Source: Anaerolineaceae bacterium | Lineage (GTDB): Bacteria > Chloroflexota > Anaerolineae > Anaerolineales > Anaerolineaceae | Assembly (NCBI GenBank): GCA_003532515.1 | Contig: DOEX01000046.1 | Span: forward strand, 464 to 11,542 | Reading direction: 5' to 3' | DNA length: 11,079 nt | Shown: positions 1-6,660 of the stretch, piece after piece | Layout: each line of letters opens with the position of its first letter | Position numbering within the stretch: position 1 is the stretch's first letter | Notes under the pieces: generated by a model | What the model saw: the letters and a program-made list of their open reading frames with translations, nothing else | Databases searched by the model: none | Told to the model about the DNA's origin: nothing | Program-made: the position numbers and the translations under genes

Positions 1-15
1 TTCCGCCACTTCGGC
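1..15 (-). tRNA. tRNA-Leu, 5' end only (cut by window edge)
   Basis: Read on the minus strand, the last 15 bases are GCCGAAGTGGCGGAA. This fits the start of a class II tRNA-Leu: a 7-nt acceptor strand (GCCGAAG), U8 and G9, then the G10-C-G-G-A-A D-arm start that is typical of bacterial leucine tRNAs. A good promoter lies immediately upstream at the right distance, which supports the call. Only the 5' end is present, so anticodon, variable arm and acceptor pairing cannot be checked. It is divergent from the LysM/M23 gene at 130. A chance match of 15 bases is possible. Confidence 0.6.
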
Positions 16-29
16 CTGCGTGAGAGTAT

Positions 30-57
30 ATTTTATCGCAAAGGGGTGATTTGTCAA
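30..57 (-). promoter_or_regulatory. sigma-70 promoter of the tRNA-Leu
   Basis: On the minus strand a perfect -35 hexamer TTGACA (positions 57-52) is followed after 16 bases by TAAAAT (35-30), which matches the -10 consensus at five of six positions. The predicted transcription start is near position 23, about eight bases before the tRNA-like sequence begins at 15. That is a normal leader length for a stable RNA gene. Confidence 0.6.
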
Positions 58-129
58 ACAATTCGAATTTCTCAGCCGTTAAATACCTCAATCAACCTTG
101 CTGGCACGAAATATGTACAAGGTATAAAA

Positions 130-1731
130 ATGAATATGAAAGAATCAAACCGTAAGAAGAACAAATTCTGGCTGTCTCTGTTATTGTTACTGACAGCTCT
201 CTTGGCTGTGACTTTCGCCGGTTGCCAACGGCGCAACCTGGAATTTGAGCCATTTATCGTTTCGACTAACGAAAAGAATACCGCACTTCACACCCCAACT
301 CTGCAGACATCACAAATTTCGCAACCCACTTCGACGCCCTACCAGGAGCCGCGCCTGACCATGACACCGGCTCCTCGTTCTGCCACCCCCACACCTGTGA
401 TTCCGCTAACGCTGCCAACTCTGCGTGTGAATGAAGACCTCTATACCATCCAATCTGGCGACTCCTTGGCTGGTATCGCGCTGCGCAACCAGGTTTCGGT
501 CCGCCAGATCATTGAAGCTAACAATATTGAAAACCCAGACCTCATCAGTCCTGATCAGGTCATTACCATCCCACCCGCCAGTGCCAACGAGCTAGCCACC
601 AGTTTTCGCATTATTCCGGATTCAGAAATAATCTATGGTCCATCAGTGAAAGATTTCGATATTGAATCCATTGTCTGGCAATTCAATGGCAAACTCAATT
701 GGTATGAAGAAGAATTGAGTGATGGAACCATATTGAGTGGAGCAGAAATTGTTCAGAGGGTGGCCAACGAACAATCGGTCAATCCGCGCTTACTGCTGGC
801 ATTGATCGAACATCAATCCGGCTGTTTGCGCTCCCGAAACGAAGATTGCGACCTCGAAAAGTACCCTCTGGGCTTAATCAATAGCAATCAAAAAGGACTA
901 TACAAGCAGCTGAGTTGGGCGGCAAATGAACTCCTGAGAGGTTCAGGTTGGTGGGAGAAAGCTCTGTTAGCGGTGTGGACCCTGGCAGACGGTGATGTGA
1001 TGCGTATTGATGCCTCAATCAACGCTGGGACTGCTGGCTTGCAGCACTTTTTTAGCCTGATCCAGGGAAAGCCAGATTGGAAAGAGAGCGTCTCAGAGAC
1101 TGGTTTTTATCAAACTTATCTTGAATTATTTGGTTATCCTTTCGCATTCTCGGTGGACCCGCTGGTGCCAGAGGATCTGGCTCAGCCAGATCTGATCCTG
1201 CCCCTGGCTGATGGCGATGTTTGGCTCCTGACTTCCGGTCCGCACTGGGCATGGGGTACTGGCAGCCCGTGGGCAGCGCTCGATTTTGCTCCACCCGGTG
1301 AAGATGATGATTACGGTTGTTATTTCAGCGACGCGCCAGTTTTGGCGGCAGCTGACGGCGTGGTTGTTCGCTCTGAAGGCTCGGCGGTGGTTATCGATTT
1401 GGACGGCGACGGTTATGAACAGACCGGATGGACACTGAATTATTTCCACATCTCCGAAGCCAGCAGCATTCCTGCAGGCACAAGAGTTGCAACAGGAGAT
1501 GTAATTGGGATCTCATCCTGCGAGGGTGGGGTCACTAACGGGACTCACTTTCACATTGCCAGGCGATACAACGGAGTTTGGATCGAAGCTGGCGGCGAGA
1601 TACCCTTCAATTTGGGAGGGTGGGTCGCAGAAAGTTACGGAACAGTTTACGACGGGAGTTTGACAAGAGAAGGTGTCACAGTTGAAGCCTATAATGGTCG
1701 CTCAGAGATCAATTCAATCGGAAATCCATGA
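130..1731 (+). CDS. LysM / LasA-type M23 metallopeptidase lipoprotein, paralogue 1
   Basis: Predicted surface lipoprotein of 533 aa that binds and cuts peptidoglycan. The ATG at 130 is chosen because AAGG lies 7 bases upstream and a lipoprotein signal follows directly: basic N-terminus, Leu-rich core, lipobox F-A-G-C with Cys32. A Thr/Pro-rich linker leads to one LysM domain (about 104-148), then a middle module shared with the next two genes (about 170-340) that contains NPRLLLALIEHQSG. The C-terminal M23A domain has His372 and Asp385 with the 12-residue spacing of LasA/beta-lytic peptidases, His440 (NYFHI) and His473-x-His475 (GTHFH). Cys397 and Cys464 (SCEGG) may form a LasA-like disulfide. 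By family knowledge M23A enzymes cut glycine-containing cross-bridges; the actual substrate here is unknown. The next gene overlaps its 3' end. A GTG at 46 in frame would hide the signal peptide and is less likely. Confidence 0.9.
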   Translation: MNMKESNRKKNKFWLSLLLLLTALLAVTFAGCQRRNLEFEPFIVSTNEKNTALHTPTLQTSQISQPTSTPYQEPRLTMTPAPRSATPTPVIPLTLPTLRVNEDLYTIQSGDSLAGIALRNQVSVRQIIEANNIENPDLISPDQVITIPPASANELATSFRIIPDSEIIYGPSVKDFDIESIVWQFNGKLNWYEEELSDGTILSGAEIVQRVANEQSVNPRLLLALIEHQSGCLRSRNEDCDLEKYPLGLINSNQKGLYKQLSWAANELLRGSGWWEKALLAVWTLADGDVMRIDASINAGTAGLQHFFSLIQGKPDWKESVSETGFYQTYLELFGYPFAFSVDPLVPEDLAQPDLILPLADGDVWLLTSGPHWAWGTGSPWAALDFAPPGEDDDYGCYFSDAPVLAAADGVVVRSEGSAVVIDLDGDGYEQTGWTLNYFHISEASSIPAGTRVATGDVIGISSCEGGVTNGTHFHIARRYNGVWIEAGGEIPFNLGGWVAESYGTVYDGSLTREGVTVEAYNGRSEINSIGNP

Positions 1732-3370
1732 TCCGAGAGATAAGCGGCTGGGAAAATTACAACGCAAAAGAAAGCAATTTACCCTGACAGCTGCTTTGGT
1801 CATCGGAGCGCTTGTTTTTGGTATTTTGTTAAAGGCGACCAACCTGATTGATTTCAGCTCCAAGAAAGTGGCTGCCCAACCTGTCCAAAGCAATCCGGAT
1901 CCTTTTGAACCTCAATACGAAGTCGCGGACAGTATTGCTTTGTTACCCCAGGAAGAAGCAGCGGAAACTCAACCTTCCACGCAGACTCCCACTGAGGAAG
2001 CAGAGACGCCCGAACCTGAAGTACTGGCAAGCATCCCAACCCAGGCATACTTGATCCAAAAGGAAGAGGATGCTCCCATTCTTTACTACGCCCAGAGTGG
2101 TGACAGTATTGGTGTTCTGGCGGTCAGATTTGGCGTTGAGACCGGAGAAATCACTTCCACCGCAACCTTGCCGGAAGAAGGCTTTATTCCCGAAGGTCAG
2201 TTGCTGCTGATCCCAAATCGGCTGGAGCAAACCAGCTCTAATGTGAAACTTTTCCCTGATAGCGAAGTGGTCAATTCACCTTCGTCGATCGATTTTGACA
2301 CCAAGGGTTTTGTCGACCAGGCTGGAGGTTACCTTGCTGGCTATGGTGAAGCAGTTTTCGCCTTTGGCGTGATGAGCGGCGCAGATATTGTTGACAAGGT
2401 AGCTAAAGAATTTGCTATTCATCCACGTTTGTTGCTGGCATTGCTGGAATACCAGTCAGGCTGGGTTTTTGGCGGTCGCCCTGACAATGAATTTGACCAA
2501 TACTATCCTTTGGGTATCAAATTGGACGCCATAGGGCTCTACCATCAACTTGTGGAAGCTGCTGGCGTGATCGAGAGTGGTTACTACGGATGGCGCGAAG
2601 GCACGGTGGTGACAGCTGAATTTCAAGACGGCTGGGAACTGCGCCTGGCAGCAGAACTCAACTGCGGAAGTGTGGGTCTGATGCAGTTTTTTGCCAGGCT
2701 GTCCCGCTTTGAAGACTGGTCCAATGACTTGTATGGTGAAAATGGTTTCTTAGCCACTTATGGCAGAATGTTTGGAGATCCCTGGCTTATTGCTCAAAAA
2801 TACGAGCCTCTCTTCACTCCAGATGTGCTTCAGCCTGAATTGATTCTGCCTTTCCAACCCGGAATTGTTTGGTCATTTACTGTTGGACCGCACGCAGCCT
2901 GGGGTGCCGCCGATGTGCGTGCTGCACTCGATTTTGCTCCGCCCTCTGCTGAGACAGGTTGTCATACGAACTGGACCTGGATCACATCCGTTGGTCACGG
3001 TTTAGTCGTTCGCTCTGAAAATGGTGCCGTGGTGGTCGATATGGATGGTGATGGATTTGAGCAGACTGGTTGGAATATCATTTATCTGCATGTTGCCACC
3101 GCTAACAGGGTGCCTGTAGGTACCTGGCTGGAAGCCGGCGACAAAATTGGGCACCCTTCTTGTGAAGGCGGCATATCCACTGGAACGCACCTGCACATCA
3201 CCCGTAAATATAATGGTGAATGGGTTCCGGCAGAAGGTCCGCTGGCATTTGTGATGAGTGGTTGGAAAGCCAAAGCCAGTTCAAATTTTCTGGATGGATG
3301 GTTGGTCAGAGGGGAAGAAGTAAAAACCGCCAGTATCTACGGTTCACCAGTGTCTCATATCAGCAGGTAA
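1694..3370 (+). CDS. LysM / LasA-type M23 metallopeptidase, membrane-anchored, paralogue 2
   Basis: Paralogue of the preceding gene, 558 aa, starting inside it (38-base overlap, different frame), so the two are probably co-transcribed and translationally coupled. Unlike its neighbours it has no lipobox. A basic stretch (residues 15-27) precedes a single membrane segment (about 29-46), giving a predicted N-in, C-out anchor. A Glu/Pro/Thr-rich linker leads to a divergent LysM (about 129-176), the shared middle module with HPRLLLALLEYQSG and a later GLMQFF, and the M23A domain. Its catalytic set is complete: His400, Asp413, His466, His499 and His501, with Cys423/Cys490 as a likely disulfide. ATG 1694 has GAAG six bases upstream; the in-frame GTG at 1673 is an alternative that adds seven residues. 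Function as a cross-bridge peptidase is inferred from the family. Confidence 0.88.
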   Translation: MVAQRSIQSEIHDPRDKRLGKLQRKRKQFTLTAALVIGALVFGILLKATNLIDFSSKKVAAQPVQSNPDPFEPQYEVADSIALLPQEEAAETQPSTQTPTEEAETPEPEVLASIPTQAYLIQKEEDAPILYYAQSGDSIGVLAVRFGVETGEITSTATLPEEGFIPEGQLLLIPNRLEQTSSNVKLFPDSEVVNSPSSIDFDTKGFVDQAGGYLAGYGEAVFAFGVMSGADIVDKVAKEFAIHPRLLLALLEYQSGWVFGGRPDNEFDQYYPLGIKLDAIGLYHQLVEAAGVIESGYYGWREGTVVTAEFQDGWELRLAAELNCGSVGLMQFFARLSRFEDWSNDLYGENGFLATYGRMFGDPWLIAQKYEPLFTPDVLQPELILPFQPGIVWSFTVGPHAAWGAADVRAALDFAPPSAETGCHTNWTWITSVGHGLVVRSENGAVVVDMDGDGFEQTGWNIIYLHVATANRVPVGTWLEAGDKIGHPSCEGGISTGTHLHITRKYNGEWVPAEGPLAFVMSGWKAKASSNFLDGWLVRGEEVKTASIYGSPVSHISR

Positions 3371-3431
3371 AAGACGCTTCAAAATCTTGCTTTGCTGAGC
3401 AATGCGAAACATCTTGATGTTGGTTGGCAAA

Positions 3432-3457
3432 GATTCTTCACTTCGTTCAGTATGACA
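3432..3457 (+). repeat. Dispersed intergenic repeat, copy A (GATTCTTC...CAGTATGACA)
   Basis: These 26 bases in the 160-base gap between paralogues 2 and 3 align without gaps to 9961-9986, with 20 of 26 identical by eye. Shared blocks include GAT-CTTC, CAG-AT and ACA at the end. The rest of the gap holds a short AACATC/GATGTT dyad at 3408-3421 and a purine-rich run at 3456-3475, but no convincing terminator or promoter. Elements of this kind recur between genes in many genomes; the function is unknown. Confidence 0.55.
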
Positions 3458-3530
3458 AAAAAAAGAGAAGAAAACGGATTTTCTGGATTATGTTATAGTT
3501 TGGCTTGACCCTGATACGAATGGGTGAAGT

Positions 3531-5015
3531 ATGAAATATCGAAACCATAACCAATTATTTTTCACGCTCCTGGCAGTAATCGTTCTAATCTTAGCTGGTT
3601 GCGGTCCACAGCGGGAATCCGGCTATATTCTGCCTGAGACCCTGACTGCTGAAATCACATTAACTCCGCAATCGACCGCGACCCCTGCATCAAAGCGACC
3701 GGTTTACGCGCCGGGTACGCTGGTCGATTACATTGCGCAAAGTGGAGACAGCCTCGACCTGCTTTCCATCCGCTTTGGTTGTTCTCAGCAGGAGATTCTC
3801 TGGGCAAACCCGCAAATCCCTGAGGATGTTACAACCTTACCCCCCGGTTTTCCAATGAAGATGCCGATTTATTACAAAGAATTTTGGGGAACCGAATTTC
3901 AAATCATCCCGGATGCTGCCTTTGTTTACGGACCTGACCTTCTGGATTTTGACCTGAAAGCTTTTTTAGAAGCAACCCCAGGATGGTTCAAAAACTACCG
4001 CGCCATCATCAGCGAAAAACATCTTGATGCTGCTGGTGTTGTGACCTATTACAGTGAAAACTTCAGCCTGAACCCTAAAATGCTACTTGCACTGATCGAA
4101 TTTCAAACTGGTGCCTTAACCAATCCAGTCAGAGACCCATCGATGGAAGAATTTTTCCTCGGTTTTGAAAACTTTCATCGTGGAGTCCATCTTCAAATTT
4201 CTTATGTTTCCGACTTGTTGAACGATGGTTTTTACCGCTATTTCAACGGCGAGTTAAGCAGCATTGAGCACAGCAATGGGACTATTGAAAACATCGACCC
4301 CTGGCAAAACTCGGCAACGGTCGCCTTACAAAACTATTTCTCCCTGATCTATGATGGAGACGATTATGGATTTGCCATCGGACCAGAAGGGTACGCTAAA
4401 ACCTTTACTATTCTGTTTGGTGATCCCTGGCGAAGAAATACGACCGTTTTACCGGGCAGTTTGACGCAGCCTGACTTGATTCTGCCATTTAAAGCAGGTA
4501 CGGTCTGGGCTTACACTGGTGGACCTCACAGTGGTTGGGGAACGAGAAAACCCTGGTCAGCGATCGACTTCGCACCGCCGACCGAGACGCAGGGGTGCGT
4601 GCGCACTGAACAATTTGCTGTAGCTGTTGCCGATGGAGTTGTTGCCCGCACTGATGCTGGTACCGTAATGCTGGACCTGGATGGCGATGGCGATGAAAGA
4701 ACCGGTTGGGTAATTTACTACCTCCACCTGGCGGAAGAGGGTCGGGTCAAAGTTGGGCAGGAGGTTAAGCAAGGAGATCCTCTTGGACGGCCGTCCTGCG
4801 AGGGCGGCACGGCAACTGGCACGCATGTCCATCTTGCGCGGAAATACAACGGACAGTGGATTCCGGCGGCTTCCAGCATCTTACCGTTTATCATGGACGG
4901 TTGGGTGCCAGTAGAAGGGGAACAAGCTTATCAAGGCTTGTTGGTACGCGGCAGCCAGGTGGTTCGCGCCAGCACGTTATCCGACACGAAGAGCATGATC
5001 CCGGCGCAGAATTAG
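3531..5015 (+). CDS. LysM / LasA-type M23 metallopeptidase lipoprotein, paralogue 3
   Basis: Third member of the tandem set, 494 aa. The ATG at 3531 follows GGGTG four bases upstream and opens a clear lipoprotein signal peptide with lipobox L-A-G-C (Cys24). A short Thr/Pro linker leads to one LysM (about 65-112), the shared middle module starting at FQIIPDA and containing NPKMLLALIEFQTG, then the M23A domain. Catalytic residues are all present: His333, Asp346, His399, His432 and His434; Cys356 and Cys423 are the likely disulfide. The middle module is the most diverged of the three, and the GLMQ-like site has become VALQ. It is separated from paralogue 2 by 160 bases that include a dispersed repeat, so it may have its own promoter. 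It ends exactly where the convergent gene on the other strand ends. Confidence 0.9.
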   Translation: MKYRNHNQLFFTLLAVIVLILAGCGPQRESGYILPETLTAEITLTPQSTATPASKRPVYAPGTLVDYIAQSGDSLDLLSIRFGCSQQEILWANPQIPEDVTTLPPGFPMKMPIYYKEFWGTEFQIIPDAAFVYGPDLLDFDLKAFLEATPGWFKNYRAIISEKHLDAAGVVTYYSENFSLNPKMLLALIEFQTGALTNPVRDPSMEEFFLGFENFHRGVHLQISYVSDLLNDGFYRYFNGELSSIEHSNGTIENIDPWQNSATVALQNYFSLIYDGDDYGFAIGPEGYAKTFTILFGDPWRRNTTVLPGSLTQPDLILPFKAGTVWAYTGGPHSGWGTRKPWSAIDFAPPTETQGCVRTEQFAVAVADGVVARTDAGTVMLDLDGDGDERTGWVIYYLHLAEEGRVKVGQEVKQGDPLGRPSCEGGTATGTHVHLARKYNGQWIPAASSILPFIMDGWVPVEGEQAYQGLLVRGSQVVRASTLSDTKSMIPAQN

Positions 5016-6464
5016 TTATTCCTCAAAATAACGCGCGAAAATAGCCTTTATATCGACATCTGGGCTGGCAGCCTGAAAAACATCTACAAAGTCAGCTTCT
5101 GTGGCAATTTTGAGATAATTCTCCTCAACATAAGTCCTTAGGGCAGTCAAGAAAGCCTGGTCTGCCATGCTGATGTGCAGGTCATGCAAAAGGATGGCAC
5201 CATTCAGGTAGACTGACGCGCGGTAGTTTTCATAGGTGCCAGCTTCGTAAATACTGTTATTGACATCGCCCGAATGGGGGTGCGCATGGACACGGTTATC
5301 CCACCACCAAACTGTCAATTCAGGGTGATAACGTTCGTAGAAAAGATACTCAGAATAGGTTGCCAGGGCTTCATCGAGCCATGGTTCCATGGCCTGATCG
5401 TTGCCAACCTGGCTGTAAAACCACTGGTGGGAAAGCTCATGTGGTACCAGGATGGTCAGATTGTTCTCTGCTGTGTTGTCGTAAAAGTCGAGGATTTTGC
5501 TGGAAAGCAAGACCATTCCGTCCATTTCCATGTTATGCAGAAAATCCGCGGAAACCAGGCTGATTTGGTCGTAGTGATAGGGACCGTAGATTTCGGTGAA
5601 CAGATCCATCGCCTGGCCGGCGATCTGCAGCATTGCTTGAGCTTTGTCTTTTTGATACTGAAATATATAAGCCTGGATCAGTATTCCGTTGTGCTCAAGT
5701 TGCTCTTGGTAGAACTGGTTGGAGATGGAAAAGGATAAACCCCTCGCTTTTTTGAGAGAATAACGCATGCCATCAGGGATGGCTTCTGCACTTGCTCCGC
5801 TGGCAACCAGGAGATTAGGCAAGTTTTCAGCCAGTCGCAGCGTCAATTGGAAATCCGCGATTTCGTTGACAATATACTCTCCCACCACCAAGTTATTTGA
5901 ATCGATCAATGGTTCATGACTGATCCAGGTTTGTTCTGTCGTAAGTGGAGGAATATAAGGGTACCAGTTGCTCAGATTCAGCTGCCGTTGGGTCCAACCG
6001 AAACTGCCTTCACGTTGGGGAACAGCCAGGTTGAAGGAAAGCCGAAGTGCGGTTCGTTCACCTGGTTGAAGAGGTTGAATGAGCTGGATTGTAGTTCGAA
6101 TGCCGTCTTCGCTAAAGCTAGCAACCGAATCTCCACTCAATTCTGTTTGTTGATAGACGTTGGGGAAAAAACGCGCAGGTATAACTATCAGGAGCGAGGG
6201 TAAGCTGAAGTTTGATTTGTTGAGGTATTCAATTCTTTGGACTACAGCGGCTGTGTGACGACTGTAATCCAGTGTCATTTCAAAATTGTAGCGAGTGAAT
6301 TCTTCGGGTGCAATGGTTGGTTCAGGGGTGTCAGTTGGAGCTGGGCTGGGTGCTAACGGTCCGGTTGATAAAATTTCAGGGGTTAGCTCGGGAGCCGGCT
6401 CTGCTCGCTTGCAGGATGAGAGAAGTAACGAAATAACGATGAAAGCAAGAATGAAACGTTTCAT
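5016..6464 (-). CDS. M1-like zinc metallopeptidase lipoprotein, copy 1
   Basis: Predicted surface lipoprotein peptidase of 482 aa, gluzincin type. The start at 6464 has AAGGAT upstream and gives a signal peptide ending L-S-S-C (Cys18), followed by a Pro/Thr/Glu-rich linker. The N-terminal half is beta-rich, as in M1 enzymes. The zinc site is complete: HELSH at 342-346 and Glu365, spaced HExxH-18-E. The M1 substrate-anchoring GxMEN motif is represented by NMEMDG (311-316), so the usual Asn is Met. Tyr419 in SVYLNGA fits the M1 transition-state tyrosine. By family it should remove N-terminal residues from peptides, but the altered GxMEN leaves true aminopeptidase specificity open. Paralogous to 8352-9842. 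Its stop abuts that of the convergent M23 gene. Confidence 0.85.
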   Translation of the reverse strand: MKRFILAFIVISLLLSSCKRAEPAPELTPEILSTGPLAPSPAPTDTPEPTIAPEEFTRYNFEMTLDYSRHTAAVVQRIEYLNKSNFSLPSLLIVIPARFFPNVYQQTELSGDSVASFSEDGIRTTIQLIQPLQPGERTALRLSFNLAVPQREGSFGWTQRQLNLSNWYPYIPPLTTEQTWISHEPLIDSNNLVVGEYIVNEIADFQLTLRLAENLPNLLVASGASAEAIPDGMRYSLKKARGLSFSISNQFYQEQLEHNGILIQAYIFQYQKDKAQAMLQIAGQAMDLFTEIYGPYHYDQISLVSADFLHNMEMDGMVLLSSKILDFYDNTAENNLTILVPHELSHQWFYSQVGNDQAMEPWLDEALATYSEYLFYERYHPELTVWWWDNRVHAHPHSGDVNNSIYEAGTYENYRASVYLNGAILLHDLHISMADQAFLTALRTYVEENYLKIATEADFVDVFQAASPDVDIKAIFARYFEE

Positions 6465-6482
6465 GATGAAATCCTTAACAAA

Positions 6483-6491
6483 ATTTTACCA
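6483..6491 (-). promoter_or_regulatory. Extended -10 promoter element before M1-like copy 1
   Basis: On the minus strand TGG-TAAAAT is an extended -10 (TGn plus a five-of-six hexamer). The 17-base-spaced -35 region (CAAACA) is weak, as is normal with extended -10 elements. The predicted transcription start is near 6476, some 11 bases before the ATG, so the ribosome site would sit at the very 5' end. The main support is that the paralogue at 9842 carries nearly the same sequence in the same place. Confidence 0.45.
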
Positions 6492-6578
6492 GTTAACGAT
6501 TCTGGTGTTTGAATTGCGAAAATAATTTTGAAACGGAGGATTTCGTTCTATAAATTTTTTTGCTTTACTTTGGAATTT

Positions 6579-6606
6579 GGAACGGTCGGGTGCCCGTTCC
6601 CTACAA
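6579..6606 (-). repeat. TTGTAGGG-headed palindromic repeat, copy 1
   Basis: Read on the minus strand this begins TTGTAGGGAACGGGC and closes with GACCGTTCC, so that GGAACGG and CCGTTCC (6579-6585, 6594-6600) form a 7-bp stem around an 8-base loop. The same head, TTGTAGGG, begins two other hairpins in this window (10494 plus strand, 10586 minus strand). It lies just beyond the terminator of the LysM-rich M23 gene and shares its T-tract. The rest of the 6465-6660 gap is AT-rich with no gene. Confidence 0.6.
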
Positions 6607-6639
6607 AAACCAACGGAACAGCGTTTCGCTGTCCCGTTG
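6604..6639 (-). terminator. Rho-independent terminator of the LysM-rich M23 gene
   Basis: On the minus strand, 21 bases after the stop at 6661, a 13-bp stem (6639-6627 with 6623-6611, one G-U pair) closes an AAA triloop and is followed by GTTTTTG. The stem is GC-rich near the loop, and the U-run follows directly, giving a textbook intrinsic terminator. Confidence 0.8.
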
Positions 6640-6660
6640 AATAGATTGATAATCCGTGTA

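Noticed and set aside
60..69. Palindrome AATTCGAATT next to the tRNA promoter -35 box
   Set aside because: Ten AT-rich bases are easily found by chance and no second copy was seen.
46..129. In-frame GTG at 46 as the start of paralogue 1
   Set aside because: It would place 28 polar residues before a typical lipoprotein signal peptide; the ATG at 130 has a ribosome site and gives a normal signal.
1728..1731. ATGA stop/start overlap at the end of paralogue 1
   Set aside because: The ATG is not in the frame of paralogue 2, so it cannot be its start.
3408..3421. AACATC-TT-GATGTT dyad after paralogue 2 as a terminator
   Set aside because: Two-base loop and AT-rich stem with no T-run following; not a credible intrinsic terminator.
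5274..5738. Open frame of 154 codons opposite M1-like copy 1
   Set aside because: Antisense to the conserved zinc-site region; no domain, no ribosome site, explained by the real gene.
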